DNA of 64,000 bases from Sorangium aterium (GCF_028368935.1 NZ_JAQNDK010000002.1:62001-126000); one strand, 5' to 3'; shown: positions 17,074 to 31,822, counted from the first letter of the stretch. Notes: generated from the letters alone by a model not told the origin. Made by a program: numbers and translations.

Positions 17074-17703
17074 CTACGCGGGCTCGAACGCCTTGCTCGA
17101 CGCGTACCCGCGCGCGGCGGACCGGATCTTCGCGATCTGCGCCGCGTCGAAGGAGACGGGCGCTCCGGTGCGCGCGTAGCTCATGACGTTGTCGTCGACG
17201 CCGCTGTGCCCGAGCCCGAAGAAGTGCCCGAGCTCGTGCGCGAGCACGGTGGGCCGCGCGTTCGCCGCGAGGATGACGAAGCGCCGCTCCGGCGTCGGCC
17301 GGTGCCGCCAGTGCACGCCCATCCGGAAGCGCCGCGGATCGTCGACGTCCCGCAGCGACGCGACCACCATCACGTTGATCCGGCGCGCCTCGATCGCCGA
17401 GGCGAGCGCGTCCCGGTCCTCGCGCGTCTCGATCCGCGAGAACCGCGGGGCGAGCGCGCGCGAGCCGACCTTGCGCAGGGCCACACCGGCGGGCTCGAAC
17501 AGCCGGACCGCCTCGGCGATCTGCGCGTCGATCCAGGCGTCGTCGCGCACGGGCTTCCCCGCCTCCTCCTCCGTCACCGCGATCGAGAGGGGAAACGCCG
17601 GGAGGGGCGCGGGGACGCGCCCCGCCGCGCGGGCCAGGCGCGGGGCGAGCGCGCCGGCGGAGAACAGGCCGGCTGCGGCGATCACGGCGCGACGGGAGAT
17701 CAT
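17074..17703 (-). CDS. Secreted metzincin-type zinc metalloprotease
   Basis: 209 residues. The N-terminus MISRRAVIAAAGLFSAGALA has a twin-arginine-like start and cleavage region, so export is expected. The catalytic zinc motif HELGHFFGLGH (His156, Glu157, His160, His166) fits HExxHxxGxxH, and Met174 in NVMSYAR is the Met-turn. These are the defining features of metzincins (matrixin/archaemetzincin-like). The whole protein is short, so there is essentially only a catalytic domain with no propeptide. A single gene with its own spacer on both sides. Confidence 0.85.
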   Translation of the reverse strand: MISRRAVIAAAGLFSAGALAPRLARAAGRVPAPLPAFPLSIAVTEEEAGKPVRDDAWIDAQIAEAVRLFEPAGVALRKVGSRALAPRFSRIETREDRDALASAIEARRINVMVVASLRDVDDPRRFRMGVHWRHRPTPERRFVILAANARPTVLAHELGHFFGLGHSGVDDNVMSYARTGAPVSFDAAQIAKIRSAARGYASSKAFEPA

Positions 17704-17797
17704 GGATAAGGCCCTATACCATCACCGGCTGACGATCGCGAAAGCGGGGTGAACCGCCGCCGGGGAGAAAACATCATAGAAACATGGCGCCCGCAAG

Positions 17798-17838
17798 GTC
17801 AATCCTGCGAGCACAGATCCGTTGATCCGCCTGTAAAA
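17798..17838 (+). repeat. Dispersed intergenic element, shortened copy 3
   Basis: This reads GTCAATCCTGCGAGCACA, then GATCCGTTGATCCGCCTGT and AAAA. It keeps both ends of the 75-bp element seen at 25894-25968 but lacks about 30 internal bases. It sits between the metzincin and lipase genes. Confidence 0.55.
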
Positions 17839-17903
17839 CCAACAGATCCGACGGGCTCACTCGGCTATGCGACGGTGTCTACGCCATGCTGGCACCGCGC
17901 TGC

Positions 17904-19133
17904 TCAAGGGCGGAACTCGGAGCCAGGGACGACCTGGAGGGATGTGCGGAGGTAGTTGAGCGGGGAGTGATCCCCCAGCGAGTACGGCAGGGGCAGCCAC
18001 GAGAAGAGGGGGAATTGGTCCTTGAGCCAGGCGATGGCCCCCAGCGCCAGCGCCGCTGTCCCTGCGAGGGCTTGCTCGCTGCCCGTAAGCAGCCCGTTCG
18101 CGCTCGCCTGCGCGCGCTGCAGAGCCCAGCCGGTGTCGAGAGGCGGCGCGGTGTAGAGCTGCCCGGAGTGCGCGAACCTCCCCATCGTGATCGGCGGGAA
18201 CTGGGGTACGACGTCGCGCCGGTAGACGTGCCGGAAGAGCTTCTCTCCGAACCGATCGTCGCACGTCTGGGCGAACACCGCATCGCCAACCATGGGCTGG
18301 CCGAAGGTGTAGATACCGCGGACCTTCCTCTGGAGGGGAGCGAGGAGGGGATCCCGGTGGATCTCCGCGGCGGCCAGGACCGCGAGTGCGCCGCCCAGGC
18401 TGTGCCCGCCGATGTACAGCGCCTTCAGCTTCTCCTCGGACGCCTCCGGGATCTCGCCCATCGGCGACGCTGGCCGCGCCTCGGGTGCGCGCGTCACGGA
18501 GCCCGATGGCGCCAGGCAGGGGACCGTAGTCCCTGACCCCGTCTCGGGCTGCGCCAGGGCGACGCCGTGGCCGACCCTGTTGAGCTCCGCCAGGAGGCCA
18601 ATAGGATACCCGAGCAGCGCTCCCCGCAGCAGGATCCTCACAAGGGGCCAGAGGGCCAGGAACGCGCGGAAGAAGCCGCCGTGCACCTCCCCGGTGGAGA
18701 AGTACGAGTCGGTCTTCGCGCTCGCATCGAGGAGAAGGTGGATGATATTGTTCGGGTCCGTCCCCCCGAAGCACACGAACACCAGCTCGGCATCGCGGCT
18801 TTGACTGATGTGGACGGTGGTGTCCAGCAGGAGCGCGTTGTTCCTGAGACGCATGGAGATGGTCTCGTTGTTGGTGAAGCCGCGGAGGCGCAGCATCCGG
18901 GCCATGACGTCCGCGTCCGAGTAGGCCCAGGTGGACGCGGCCGAGAGCACGGCCGCGGCCTTCTGATCGTACTTCCCCGGCAGCACGTCCACCAGGTAGC
19001 GGACGAGCCTCTCGTCGTGGGGGAGCTCCGCCTTGAGAACGTCCTCGAGATCCCTCTGCGCCCTCGGGCCCAGCCGCTTGAAGTGCTCCGTGAAGAACGT
19101 GTAGTCGCGTGCCTTGGCGCTCTCGTAATCCAT
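17904..19133 (-). CDS. Class 3 lipase family protein (paralogue 2)
   Basis: 409 residues, alpha/beta hydrolase. The nucleophile elbow is GGHSLGGAL, with the catalytic Ser. FGGTD and VHGGFFRAF are typical class 3 motifs, and TFGQPMVGD and the RDVVPQFPP stretch hold the likely acid residue. Compared with the neighbour at 19158-20273 it has the same N-terminal helical region, the same VHGGFFRAFLALWP block and the same GSEF tail, so the two are tandem duplicates. An insertion of about 35 residues (around 205-240, Ser/Pro/Ala-rich) precedes the elbow. No signal peptide is seen, so it may act inside the cell or be exported by a leaderless route. Confidence 0.85.
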   Translation of the reverse strand: MDYESAKARDYTFFTEHFKRLGPRAQRDLEDVLKAELPHDERLVRYLVDVLPGKYDQKAAAVLSAASTWAYSDADVMARMLRLRGFTNNETISMRLRNNALLLDTTVHISQSRDAELVFVCFGGTDPNNIIHLLLDASAKTDSYFSTGEVHGGFFRAFLALWPLVRILLRGALLGYPIGLLAELNRVGHGVALAQPETGSGTTVPCLAPSGSVTRAPEARPASPMGEIPEASEEKLKALYIGGHSLGGALAVLAAAEIHRDPLLAPLQRKVRGIYTFGQPMVGDAVFAQTCDDRFGEKLFRHVYRRDVVPQFPPITMGRFAHSGQLYTAPPLDTGWALQRAQASANGLLTGSEQALAGTAALALGAIAWLKDQFPLFSWLPLPYSLGDHSPLNYLRTSLQVVPGSEFRP

Positions 19134-19157
19134 GTGGCCTCTCTCGGCGGCAACCGT

Positions 19158-20273
19158 TCAGGGGAGGAACTCGGAGCCAGGGGCGGAGCGCATCGAGGTG
19201 CGCAGGTACTGGAGCGGCAAGTGATCCTCCATCGAATAAGGCACTGGCAGATTTGAGAGCCAGCCCAGCATCCCGATCAGCGTGGCGATCCCCCCGAACA
19301 TCGTCTGGCGTGGCGTCGCGCCCTTGCCCGCCAGCTTCCAGCCCGTGGCCGACGCGCGATACTCGTATCCGAAATGGGCGAACCGTCCATTCATCCGCCC
19401 TGGCAGGCGGGGGATCACGTCGTTCCTCTGGACGTGCCGGAACAGGCGGTCCCCGAAGATCTTGGAGAAATTGGCGGCGAACACCTCGTCGCCGACCATC
19501 GGCTGCCCGAACGTGTAGACGCCGCCGAGCTTCTCCTTGAGCGCGACGAGGGCAGACTCCGTATGGATCGCCGCGGCGGCCAGGACCGCGAGCGCTGCGC
19601 CGAAGCTATGCCCGGTGATGTAGAGCGTCTCCAGCGCCCCACCGCCCTCCGGCCGAGAGCCGTACGGCGCGGTGCCCGCGGCGCCATCCTCGTCGAAGCG
19701 CGTATGGCAGCGATGCCCGGCGGCGTCGATCCGTATCATGTCGCAGATGGAGTGTCCCTGCATGGCGCCCTCGAGGAGGATCTTGAGAGAAGGCCAGAGC
19801 GCCAGGAACGCGCGGAAGAAGCCGCCGTGCACCAATCCCGCGGAGAAGAAGGGGTCCCACCGCATGTCCGCCGACGCCAGCACCTGCACGAGGTTGGTCA
19901 ATCGCGTCCCGCTGAAGCAGAGGATTACGACCTTCCCGGTCCCGCTCTGGACGACGTGCGCGGTGGTATCCAACAAGACACCTTCGTTGTTCCAGTGGAT
20001 GGCCACGGTCCTGTTGTTGGGGAGACCGCGGACGCGCAGCATCCTGGCCATGGAGTCGGCGTCCGAGTACGCCCACGCGGCCGCCGAGGCGAGGAGCGCC
20101 GCGATCTTGGGATCGTACCTCCCGGGGATTGTCTCGAGCAGACCGCCGGCGAGGGCGTCGTCGCTCGGGATATTGCGTCGGAAGATCTCCTTGAGGTCCT
20201 CTTCGAGACTCGCCCCTGCGAGGTGTTCCACGAAGGCCTGGTAGTCAGGTGCTTGCGCGCTCTGGAAGTCCAT
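19158..20273 (-). CDS. Class 3 lipase family protein (paralogue 1)
   Basis: 371 residues. The nucleophile motif is TGHSFGAAL, with VHGGFFRAFLALWP, TFGQPMVGDEVF and RNDVIPRLP as in fungal-type class 3 lipases. It lies upstream of its paralogue on the minus strand with a 24-bp gap, so both are probably on one message with this gene first. The duplicates share the N-terminal ~130 residues (DFQSAQAPDYQAF against DYESAKARDYTFF) and the end GSEFLP against GSEFRP. They hydrolyse ester bonds of lipids; the natural substrate is unknown. No export signal is seen. Confidence 0.85.
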   Translation of the reverse strand: MDFQSAQAPDYQAFVEHLAGASLEEDLKEIFRRNIPSDDALAGGLLETIPGRYDPKIAALLASAAAWAYSDADSMARMLRVRGLPNNRTVAIHWNNEGVLLDTTAHVVQSGTGKVVILCFSGTRLTNLVQVLASADMRWDPFFSAGLVHGGFFRAFLALWPSLKILLEGAMQGHSICDMIRIDAAGHRCHTRFDEDGAAGTAPYGSRPEGGGALETLYITGHSFGAALAVLAAAAIHTESALVALKEKLGGVYTFGQPMVGDEVFAANFSKIFGDRLFRHVQRNDVIPRLPGRMNGRFAHFGYEYRASATGWKLAGKGATPRQTMFGGIATLIGMLGWLSNLPVPYSMEDHLPLQYLRTSMRSAPGSEFLP

Positions 20274-20717
20274 ATCGTATCTCGACGGCTGGTTCGCTCG
20301 ACGTCACCTTTGAACCCGGGGTCCACCATGACAGCCGGCCTCCTCCGCGGCAAACGCGAGCTGGTGAGGACACGGGGTGATCCCCGCGTCACCCGTGCGG
20401 GGCGGCGCGCTCGCTCGTCGTGGGCAGATCTGCGGTGTCGAGTCGAACGAGCGGACGGTTTTGTCATCCCCTGTGGCGGCCTTTGCGCGATCGTCGCCGA
20501 CATCTCGGGGCGCAAGGGGATCGTCGCCGTTCTCGCCCACCTCAACCGGACGATCGAGGCGCGGCCCATCGCTCGTGCGCCGAGCCGACCCTGATCTCGG
20601 TCTTGCCCTGCGGACGGCTGCTCGATGGGGGGTTGTTCCCAACGTCGCGCCACGTCGAGCGGGCCGTGCGTCACCTTCTGTGCAGACGCGGCGGCAGCGC
20701 CTGCCTACGCTGCCGCC
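20274..20717. other. Spacer between divergent lipase and membrane-protein genes
   Basis: This 444-bp spacer carries one copy of dispersed repeat family 3 (20585-20652). Otherwise no gene or clear signal is recognised. The promoters of the lipase pair (minus) and the 20718 gene (plus) should be here. Confidence 0.5.
20585..20652 (+). repeat. Dispersed repeat family 3, copy A
   Basis: The translation EPTLISVLPCGRLLDGGLF followed by PTSR matches EPTLISALDWGRQLDGELF followed by ATSR at 36729-36800. About 70 bp is clearly related, in the spacer ahead of a membrane-protein gene. The coding-like conservation and lack of start or stop context suggest a fragment of a once longer gene or a small mobile repeat. 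Confidence 0.55.
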
Positions 20718-21167
20718 ATGCCCACGGAAGACGCCCGCTCGCCGACGCCCCTCGCGTCCAGGATCCTCGTCACGGTGGTCGCCCTCGCGACGCTCGCCGG
20801 GCCGTACCTCGCCGACTGGAACGAGACGCACATCTACAATCCAAGGTGGCCGCCGCACGCCAAGTTCCACAACGCCCAGACCATGCTCCTCGGCACGGCC
20901 CTCGGCGCCTGCGCCATCGCCTTCGCCTGGCGAAGAGCCGCGGACGCCCGCGCCAGCCTGCGCGTCGCGGTGGTGTTCGGGGCGCTCTATTGGCTCACGC
21001 AGATGGGCAGCATCCTGTTCCCCGGCGCCGCCTTCGTGGACCCGGAGCGCGCCGGACAGGGCATGATCGCGGGCCTGCCCGCGCAGATCGTGATCTCGGT
21101 GGTGCTCCTCGGCCTCCTCGGAGCGGCGCTCGCGCTGGCGCGGGGCGGCCCGGTGCGGCAGAGTTGA
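20718..21167 (+). CDS. Small integral membrane protein (DUF6640-like), 149 aa
   Basis: Start ATG 20718 is the most likely; an upstream in-frame ATG at 20625 lies in the repeat region. Four membrane spans are visible. Between the first two is a polar loop with DWNETHIYNPRWPPHAKFHNAQ, a conserved His/Asn/Trp-rich pattern of a small membrane family that I associate with DUF6640. The function of that family is unknown. It converges on the gene ending at 21201, leaving a 33-bp gap. Confidence 0.7.
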   Translation: MPTEDARSPTPLASRILVTVVALATLAGPYLADWNETHIYNPRWPPHAKFHNAQTMLLGTALGACAIAFAWRRAADARASLRVAVVFGALYWLTQMGSILFPGAAFVDPERAGQGMIAGLPAQIVISVVLLGLLGAALALARGGPVRQS

Positions 21168-21200
21168 CAAGCCGTATCCCAGAAAGACGGCGTCCCGCGC

Positions 21201-21788
21201 TCACGCGCGCGGGGCGAGCACCTGGAAGCGCCGTCCGCTGGATAACACGTACGGGTCCTCGCCGCTCGCGAGCACGTCGTGCTGCTGGCTCAGCTGATGA
21301 CCTGGCTGGCAGCAGGCGAGCGTGTACGCGACGTTCCAGCGCAGCCGGGCGAGGACATCGTCGATGGGGACGTGGGCGTGCACGAACGTGACGAGCACCG
21401 GCATGTCGGGCAGCGCGTTGAGCCGTTCGATGGCCGCGAAGACGTCGGCGCGTTGCCAGGCGAAGCGGCGGATGCCGAACTTGGTGCGCCAGGCCTCGAC
21501 CAGCGGCTCGTTGAGCACCGGATCGACGCTGACGTTTTCAGCCTCCGTCTTCAGCGCGAACAACGCCCCGGTGCGGGCGTGGGCGCCGTCGCCGACGTGG
21601 ATGACCCGGCACGGCGCGCCGGACATGAAGGGCCGCAGGTGCTCGAGCGCCGAATAGCTCTCGGTCATTTCTTTGGCGGGGCGCGTGGCTTTGGCGAAGA
21701 GCGGCCACAGGGCTTCGAAAGACCCTCGACGCATCAGGCGATCGAGGTAGTCGCTGCTCGCCGGGCCAGCGTCCGCGTGCGGATTCAC
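21201..21788 (-). CDS. Hypothetical protein, 195 aa, Rossmann-like
   Basis: GTG 21788 is preferred as the start, because the upstream in-frame stretch is Arg-rich and unlike protein. A central segment CRVIHVGDGAHARTGALFAL followed by NVSVDPVLNEPLVEAW looks like a nucleotide- or SAM-binding Rossmann start with an acidic residue at the end of strand 2. HAHVPIDDVLARL follows. I do not recognise a named family, and the methyltransferase-like reading is an inference. It is cytoplasmic. Confidence 0.6.
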   Translation of the reverse strand: MNPHADAGPASSDYLDRLMRRGSFEALWPLFAKATRPAKEMTESYSALEHLRPFMSGAPCRVIHVGDGAHARTGALFALKTEAENVSVDPVLNEPLVEAWRTKFGIRRFAWQRADVFAAIERLNALPDMPVLVTFVHAHVPIDDVLARLRWNVAYTLACCQPGHQLSQQHDVLASGEDPYVLSSGRRFQVLAPRA

Positions 21789-22157
21789 GGCGGTCGTTCT
21801 ATCACCGGGCGCCGGAGCGCGCGGCCGAAAGCGAAAGCTCGACCGTTCGCCGTCAGCTCCGCGTCGAAAGCCCCACAAATCCGAGCTTTTCGTACGGCGG
21901 GCGCTCGACGAGCTCGGCTACCGGCGCGACCTTCGACGGCTCGGGCCGCCAGCGGCAGAGCCTCTCCGCGCCGATGGGCGCTGAGGAGCCCGGGTAGAGC
22001 CGGGCGACGGCGGAGGCGGCGCCACACCGCCCAGAGGGCAGGGCCGTTCATGACGCGACAGGGCGTCCATCCCTGAGAATGCCTTGGGCCTGCGCGTGCT
22101 TCGTCGAGTTTGAGCTCCCGACCGTGATGCCCCCAGAGACTCTGCTAGGGTCGCACC
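21789..22157. other. Spacer with no recognised feature
   Basis: This 369-bp spacer lies between divergent genes. I see no coding fragment, repeat or operator in it. It should hold both promoters. Confidence 0.4.
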
Positions 22158-23486
22158 ATGAACCATTGTCGAGGGGGACTGGGCCTCTGGCCGTCTGCGC
22201 AAACGGGCTCCAGAGCGCCCTTGGCGGTAGTTTGCGCCATGGCTTCAGCGCTCGGGTGTCAAGCGGGCGGCGCCGACGGGACCTCGGGAGGGGCGCCGGG
22301 GAGCGGGGGGCACGCGGCAGGTGAGGCGGGTGTCGGCGGGGCGGGTGTCGGCGGGGCGGGGGTCGGTGGACAGGGCGGAGAAGGTCTGTCCGGAGGCTTC
22401 GGAGGGCAAGCGGGGGTGGGCGGAGCGCGTCCGGTTCCGGGGCCCGGCGAATGTGTGGAGGTGACGAGGCTCACGAGGAGTCCGGAGCTTTCTGGGGAAG
22501 TCCGTCGGGTGCAGGACGGATTTGTGATATTCACTGAGCCCGTTGCCACAGATGAAACCAGAGAATGGCTCATCGGCAATGAGCGCGATGAATGGCGATC
22601 GGTGTCTATCCCGCTCAGCCCAAACTTCTCCTACGAGCTCATGCCCACTCCGATTGCGGTCGGGACAGCGGCGGAGCCTCGGGCCATTCGGATCACTATC
22701 GGCGCGGGGTACGTTGGCTTCGCAAACCACTTCTTTTCGCAGGTCCTCGACGAAAGCGGCGAGCTTCTAGGGGAGCCCACCGCCGTCCTCGAGATCTTCG
22801 ACCGGATCTCATCGACCAACGTATCGGCTGGGTCCCTCGATGGGGAGCGCGCCGCCGTCGGCAATGCGCATAGCGGGGAGTGGGATCCCCGTATTGTCCT
22901 GCTCGACAGGGACGGGAAGCCGGTGAGTGACGAGATCCACCTGCTCGAGACGGGCGACCGTCCGCTCTACCGATGTTTCGCCCTCACGGGCACGGCCCAT
23001 GGCGTGGTCGCGACGATCATCGACGGGGACACGGGTGAGCTCCGGCTGCTCGAGCTCGATGCCGAGGGCCAGGTTGTCCAGGAGGCGACGTTGGAGGGGA
23101 TCGACGACATCCTCTGCCCGAGGGTCTCGGTGGACCCGAGCGGCATTTTCGTGAGCTCTGGGCTTGACGTTCCGTCCTTCTCCCGCGGAAGCGCGCGGGA
23201 CGTCTACCGCGTGAGCGGCGGCGCGCTCGATCTCGTTGCCACGCTCCCGGAGCCTCCCGAGGGCGTGTCGTACGGATGGGCGCTCGGCGGCGATGTTCCG
23301 TTGGTTTCGGCCCAGAGCCAGACGGGGCTCCGCTTCGCGGAGCGGCGCGGCACGGAGCTTTTGCCGCTCGAGGGAGATTTCACGGGTAGGCTGATTCCTT
23401 CAGCCGATGGGCGTCTCTTCGTCGCGAACGTGTCCCCAGAGGATTCAGTGATTGTCGAGGTCTCCTGCGCGCCGAGCGCCCCGTGA
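22158..23486 (+). CDS. Lipoprotein with Gly-rich linker and beta-propeller-like body, 442 aa
   Basis: The signal is long, ending at the lipobox MASALGC (Cys about residue 34). A Gly/Ala/Val linker with repeats of GVGGA follows to about residue 85, a style common in this genome. The remaining ~350 residues have regularly spaced short beta segments (GFVIFTEP, IVLLDRDGKPVSDEIHLL, ELRLLELDAEGQVVQEATL) that look like propeller blades, and two or three Cys. No enzymatic motif is seen. Probably surface-exposed; function unknown. Confidence 0.7.
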   Translation: MNHCRGGLGLWPSAQTGSRAPLAVVCAMASALGCQAGGADGTSGGAPGSGGHAAGEAGVGGAGVGGAGVGGQGGEGLSGGFGGQAGVGGARPVPGPGECVEVTRLTRSPELSGEVRRVQDGFVIFTEPVATDETREWLIGNERDEWRSVSIPLSPNFSYELMPTPIAVGTAAEPRAIRITIGAGYVGFANHFFSQVLDESGELLGEPTAVLEIFDRISSTNVSAGSLDGERAAVGNAHSGEWDPRIVLLDRDGKPVSDEIHLLETGDRPLYRCFALTGTAHGVVATIIDGDTGELRLLELDAEGQVVQEATLEGIDDILCPRVSVDPSGIFVSSGLDVPSFSRGSARDVYRVSGGALDLVATLPEPPEGVSYGWALGGDVPLVSAQSQTGLRFAERRGTELLPLEGDFTGRLIPSADGRLFVANVSPEDSVIVEVSCAPSAP

Positions 23487-23687
23487 AGCCCTTCCCTCCG
23501 CCTTCTTCGCCGTCCTCGCCGAGCTGCGCGGACAGAAGCTGGCCCGGCTTGCGGCTTCGATTCCTCCGCCGAAGCTCCCGCTCGTGAAATACCGGACGTG
23601 TTCGCGCCTCGCTCGTCGTGGCGCTCTCTCGTGACGCCCGATCGGACGCCCGCCGTGGTCGGCTGAGCCCGGTGTGGGGCGCGCGAG

Positions 23688-24338
23688 CTACGTCGACGCG
23701 AGCGCCTTGATGTCGGCGACCTCGAGCACCTGCTTCGGCGCCCCGCTCGTCACGGAGCGCACCATCGCGCGCTCCACTTCTTCGAGCTTCAGGGCGGGGA
23801 GCACGAACTTCATGAGCGGGACGAGCGGAAGCAGGAAGCGGTAGGTTCGCTTCAGGTTCTTCTGTCCCGGCACCGGCGTCATCAAGCCCGGCCGGAAGTT
23901 GTAAACGCTGCGAAAGGGTAAGCGCATCAGCGCGTTCTCGGCCTTGCCCTTCACGCGCGCCCACATCACGCGGCCCTGCTCGCTCGAGTCGGTGTGCGCA
24001 CCCGAAACGTGCGTGAGCACCATGCCGGGATTGAGGCGCGCGAGCGCCGCCGCGAAGGCGACGACCGTATCGTACGTGATCGCCGTGTAGTCCGCTTCGC
24101 TCATGCCAACCGAGCTCACGCCGGCGCAGTAGAAGCACGCGTCGTAGCCCGAGAGCCGCGCTTCGAAGGCGCCGAGCTCGCGAAAGTCGGGGATCAAGCA
24201 CTCCTCGAGCTTCGGGTGCGCGTGCCCCGACGGCCGGCGTGCCACCGACAGGACCCGCTCGACCGTGGGATCCACGAGACAAGCGAGCATCACGCCTTCG
24301 CCGACCATGCCGGTCGTTCCGGTAACGATGACCTTCAT
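23688..24338 (-). CDS. NAD(P)-dependent epimerase/atypical SDR family protein
   Basis: 216 residues from the ATG of MKVIVTGTTGMVGEGVM; the longer in-frame start adds 12 residues before the dinucleotide-binding motif. GTTGMVGEG is the NAD(P)-binding Gly-rich loop. Further blocks are YDACFYCAGVSSVGMSE, THVSGAHTD and the late YNFRPGLMTP. The overall pattern matches small NAD(P)-binding atypical short-chain dehydrogenases (HTATIP2/YbjT-like). A classical YxxxK pair is not evident, so it may bind the cofactor without catalysis. It is cytoplasmic and precedes no clear operon partner. Confidence 0.78.
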   Translation of the reverse strand: MKVIVTGTTGMVGEGVMLACLVDPTVERVLSVARRPSGHAHPKLEECLIPDFRELGAFEARLSGYDACFYCAGVSSVGMSEADYTAITYDTVVAFAAALARLNPGMVLTHVSGAHTDSSEQGRVMWARVKGKAENALMRLPFRSVYNFRPGLMTPVPGQKNLKRTYRFLLPLVPLMKFVLPALKLEEVERAMVRSVTSGAPKQVLEVADIKALAST

Positions 24339-24404
24339 GGCCGCCATGTTCGACCCGAATCGCCGGCAGCGCAAACCATAGAACGAGCGAGCGTGCCCTT
24401 TCTT

Positions 24405-25727
24405 TCACCTGGACGGCGGCAGCCGGATCTCGATCCGATTGGTGTAGCTGCCGGCGGCGTGACCCACGCTGTCCCAGCCGCGCCCCACGCTCGTCCCGGC
24501 CAGGGTGAGCGTGAGGTAGGCCGCGGACGAAGGGTCGTTCGAGGCGAGCCCGAACTCGAACGCATTCTGCGGCAGGCCCCAGCCGGCGGTGGGCGAGAGC
24601 TCCGTCGAGAGCTGCCGTGACCAGTCGCGGAAGACGATCGTCGCGAGCTCGCGAGCTGGCGATTCTCCCTCCTCGACGAGCGCGACGCTCAGGGGTTCGC
24701 CGCGGGCGAGCCGGCCTTGGCCGAGCGTCGTGAACGGCCCCTTCTCGGCGTCGCTCGCCTGGACGACGAGAAACGTGCCGCCGGCGTCGAGGTACGCGAA
24801 GCGCGCGGGCGCGCCGAACGGATAGTCGAAGTGGATCACCTCGACCACGACCTCGGGACAAGGCGAGAACCGCAAGCCGAGCCGGCGATGGCCGGTGATC
24901 GAGACGCGCGTGAAGGAGTTCAGGTGCGAGAACACGGGCACCTGAAGCGCGGTTCGTGCGTCGATGGCGGCAGATTGATCCGAAGTGGCCCTCACGCGCA
25001 GGCTCCCCTCGTCCGAGTAGTCCACCGCGAGCTCGCGATCGGCGCGCTCGAAACGACGAACGGGCGAGTCGCCGCGCCATTGCAGGGGTGCGAACACCGT
25101 CCAGAAGCGATCCGGCGAGCGCGAGATGAACTCGAGCCGCGGCTCGACGACGATGCCCACCGCGCCCGCCTGCACCGAGACCTCACCCGAGTCCGGCACC
25201 ACGCGAAGCCACGGGGCCACGTCGAACGACGCGGGCCCGGCGAGTGATCGCGTCCAACCACCGCCGCCGGGCTCGACTTCGGGCGCAGCAAACGGAGCTG
25301 TCGAAGGCTCCGGCGCCCGCTGCGCGGCCACGAACCCCGCACCGAAAGCGACACCGGGCAGCGCGGCGAGCCAGGTCAGCCGCGGCGGGACCCCGAACCG
25401 CCACCACGCCACCGCGAGGCCCAGCGACAAGACCACCGCCAGACAACCCGCACCGTACGCGACCGTCCCGCCGCTCGCCGAGAACAGGGTCCCCGCGGCG
25501 AGAGCAACCCCGAGCCACGCCGCCGGAAAGAGCGACAGCAACACACGCGCGCCCGTCGACCGTCGCGCGGCCAGAACACCGACGGCGATCACGCTCCCGA
25601 CCGCGACCGCCGGCAGAGCGCGGTTCGCGAAGAAGCGCGCGTGAAGGAGGGGAAAACCGCCGGGAAGCAGCGCCCAAGCTGCGATCGCGGCGGCAGCATG
25701 CGCGAGCAACGCCAGCGACCAGAACAC
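24405..25727 (-). CDS. Hypothetical membrane protein, 440 aa
   Basis: The N-terminal ~140 residues hold four membrane spans (LLAHAAAAIAAWALL, AVAVGSVIAVGVLAA, LLSLFPAAWLGVALAAGTL, LTWLAALPGVAFGAGF), with a Pro/Glu linker after. The remaining ~280 residues are soluble and beta-rich, with several long strands and aspartate/arginine pairs (VPVFSHLNSFTRVSI, EVVVEVIHFDYPFGA). No family recognised. The topology suggests an exported sensor or binding domain on a membrane base. Starts about 600 bp from the hybrid kinase, transcribed away from it. Confidence 0.7.
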   Translation of the reverse strand: MFWSLALLAHAAAAIAAWALLPGGFPLLHARFFANRALPAVAVGSVIAVGVLAARRSTGARVLLSLFPAAWLGVALAAGTLFSASGGTVAYGAGCLAVVLSLGLAVAWWRFGVPPRLTWLAALPGVAFGAGFVAAQRAPEPSTAPFAAPEVEPGGGGWTRSLAGPASFDVAPWLRVVPDSGEVSVQAGAVGIVVEPRLEFISRSPDRFWTVFAPLQWRGDSPVRRFERADRELAVDYSDEGSLRVRATSDQSAAIDARTALQVPVFSHLNSFTRVSITGHRRLGLRFSPCPEVVVEVIHFDYPFGAPARFAYLDAGGTFLVVQASDAEKGPFTTLGQGRLARGEPLSVALVEEGESPARELATIVFRDWSRQLSTELSPTAGWGLPQNAFEFGLASNDPSSAAYLTLTLAGTSVGRGWDSVGHAAGSYTNRIEIRLPPSR

Positions 25728-26326
25728 CCCGACGAGCGCCGCCGAGGTCGCTCTGGAGCGGCCAGCTGCTCCGCGATCAGGAGAACTTCGTTCTTTCAGA
25801 AGCCAGCTGCTCCTTGGACTCGCCGGAGAAACCGCTCACGGCGCGCCGCGAGCAGGAGCCCGGAGGATAGCCCGTGCGAAGCCATTCCGACCTGTCAAGA
25901 ATTTCCTGCAACGACCGGCAGTTGACATGACGTACAGAAAGCACGATCCACCGATCCGCCTACAAAAAACCGGGGCGCATGGGCGGGGTGTGGGCTCGCC
26001 GTCCGGGCAAGCGCAGCCGGACCCGCCTTGCCTGGTTGGCTGCTCTTCCTTTTATGGAACGCAGACACATGACGCCTGCGAGGTGAGGCACAAGATTCGA
26101 CACTCATGTCGACAGCGCATGGCATCACGGTCCGTCACGTCTTCACAGGATCCTGCCGGCACCGGGCGCCGAGCCCGGCTGGTATGGATTCGAGCCCGCG
26201 TGATGCGCTCAATCACGTTCTCGGTCCGGCTCGGCGGCCCGGCCGACGATGCCCGAGCCTCGTGGAGCACCGCGCACGCGCCCTCATCGTCCTCGCCGAG
26301 CGTGTCGCGCATCAGGAACCCTCTCC
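25728..26326. other. Spacer upstream of the hybrid kinase
   Basis: About 600 bp between divergent genes. It contains the best-preserved copy of the 75-bp element (25894-25968) and otherwise no recognisable gene. Promoters for the membrane protein (minus) and the kinase (plus) are expected here. Confidence 0.5.
25894..25968 (+). repeat. Dispersed 75-bp intergenic element, copy 2
   Basis: Sequence order: GTCAAGAATTTCCTGC, then GGCAGTTGACATGACGT, then GATCCACCGATCCGCC and TACAAAAAA. It matches the reverse complement of 6705-6778 from end to end, with only scattered differences, and is clearly richer in A+T than the flanks. It has no open frame of note. TTGACA within it resembles a -35 box, but no matching -10 box at the right distance is conserved. 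Confidence 0.75.

Positions 26327-31822
<5,496 letters not shown>

Noticed and set aside
25894-25968. Reading the 75-bp element as a sigma-70 promoter because of TTGACA
   Set aside because: No -10 hexamer at 16-18 bp is conserved between copies, and the shortened third copy lacks the TTGACA part.
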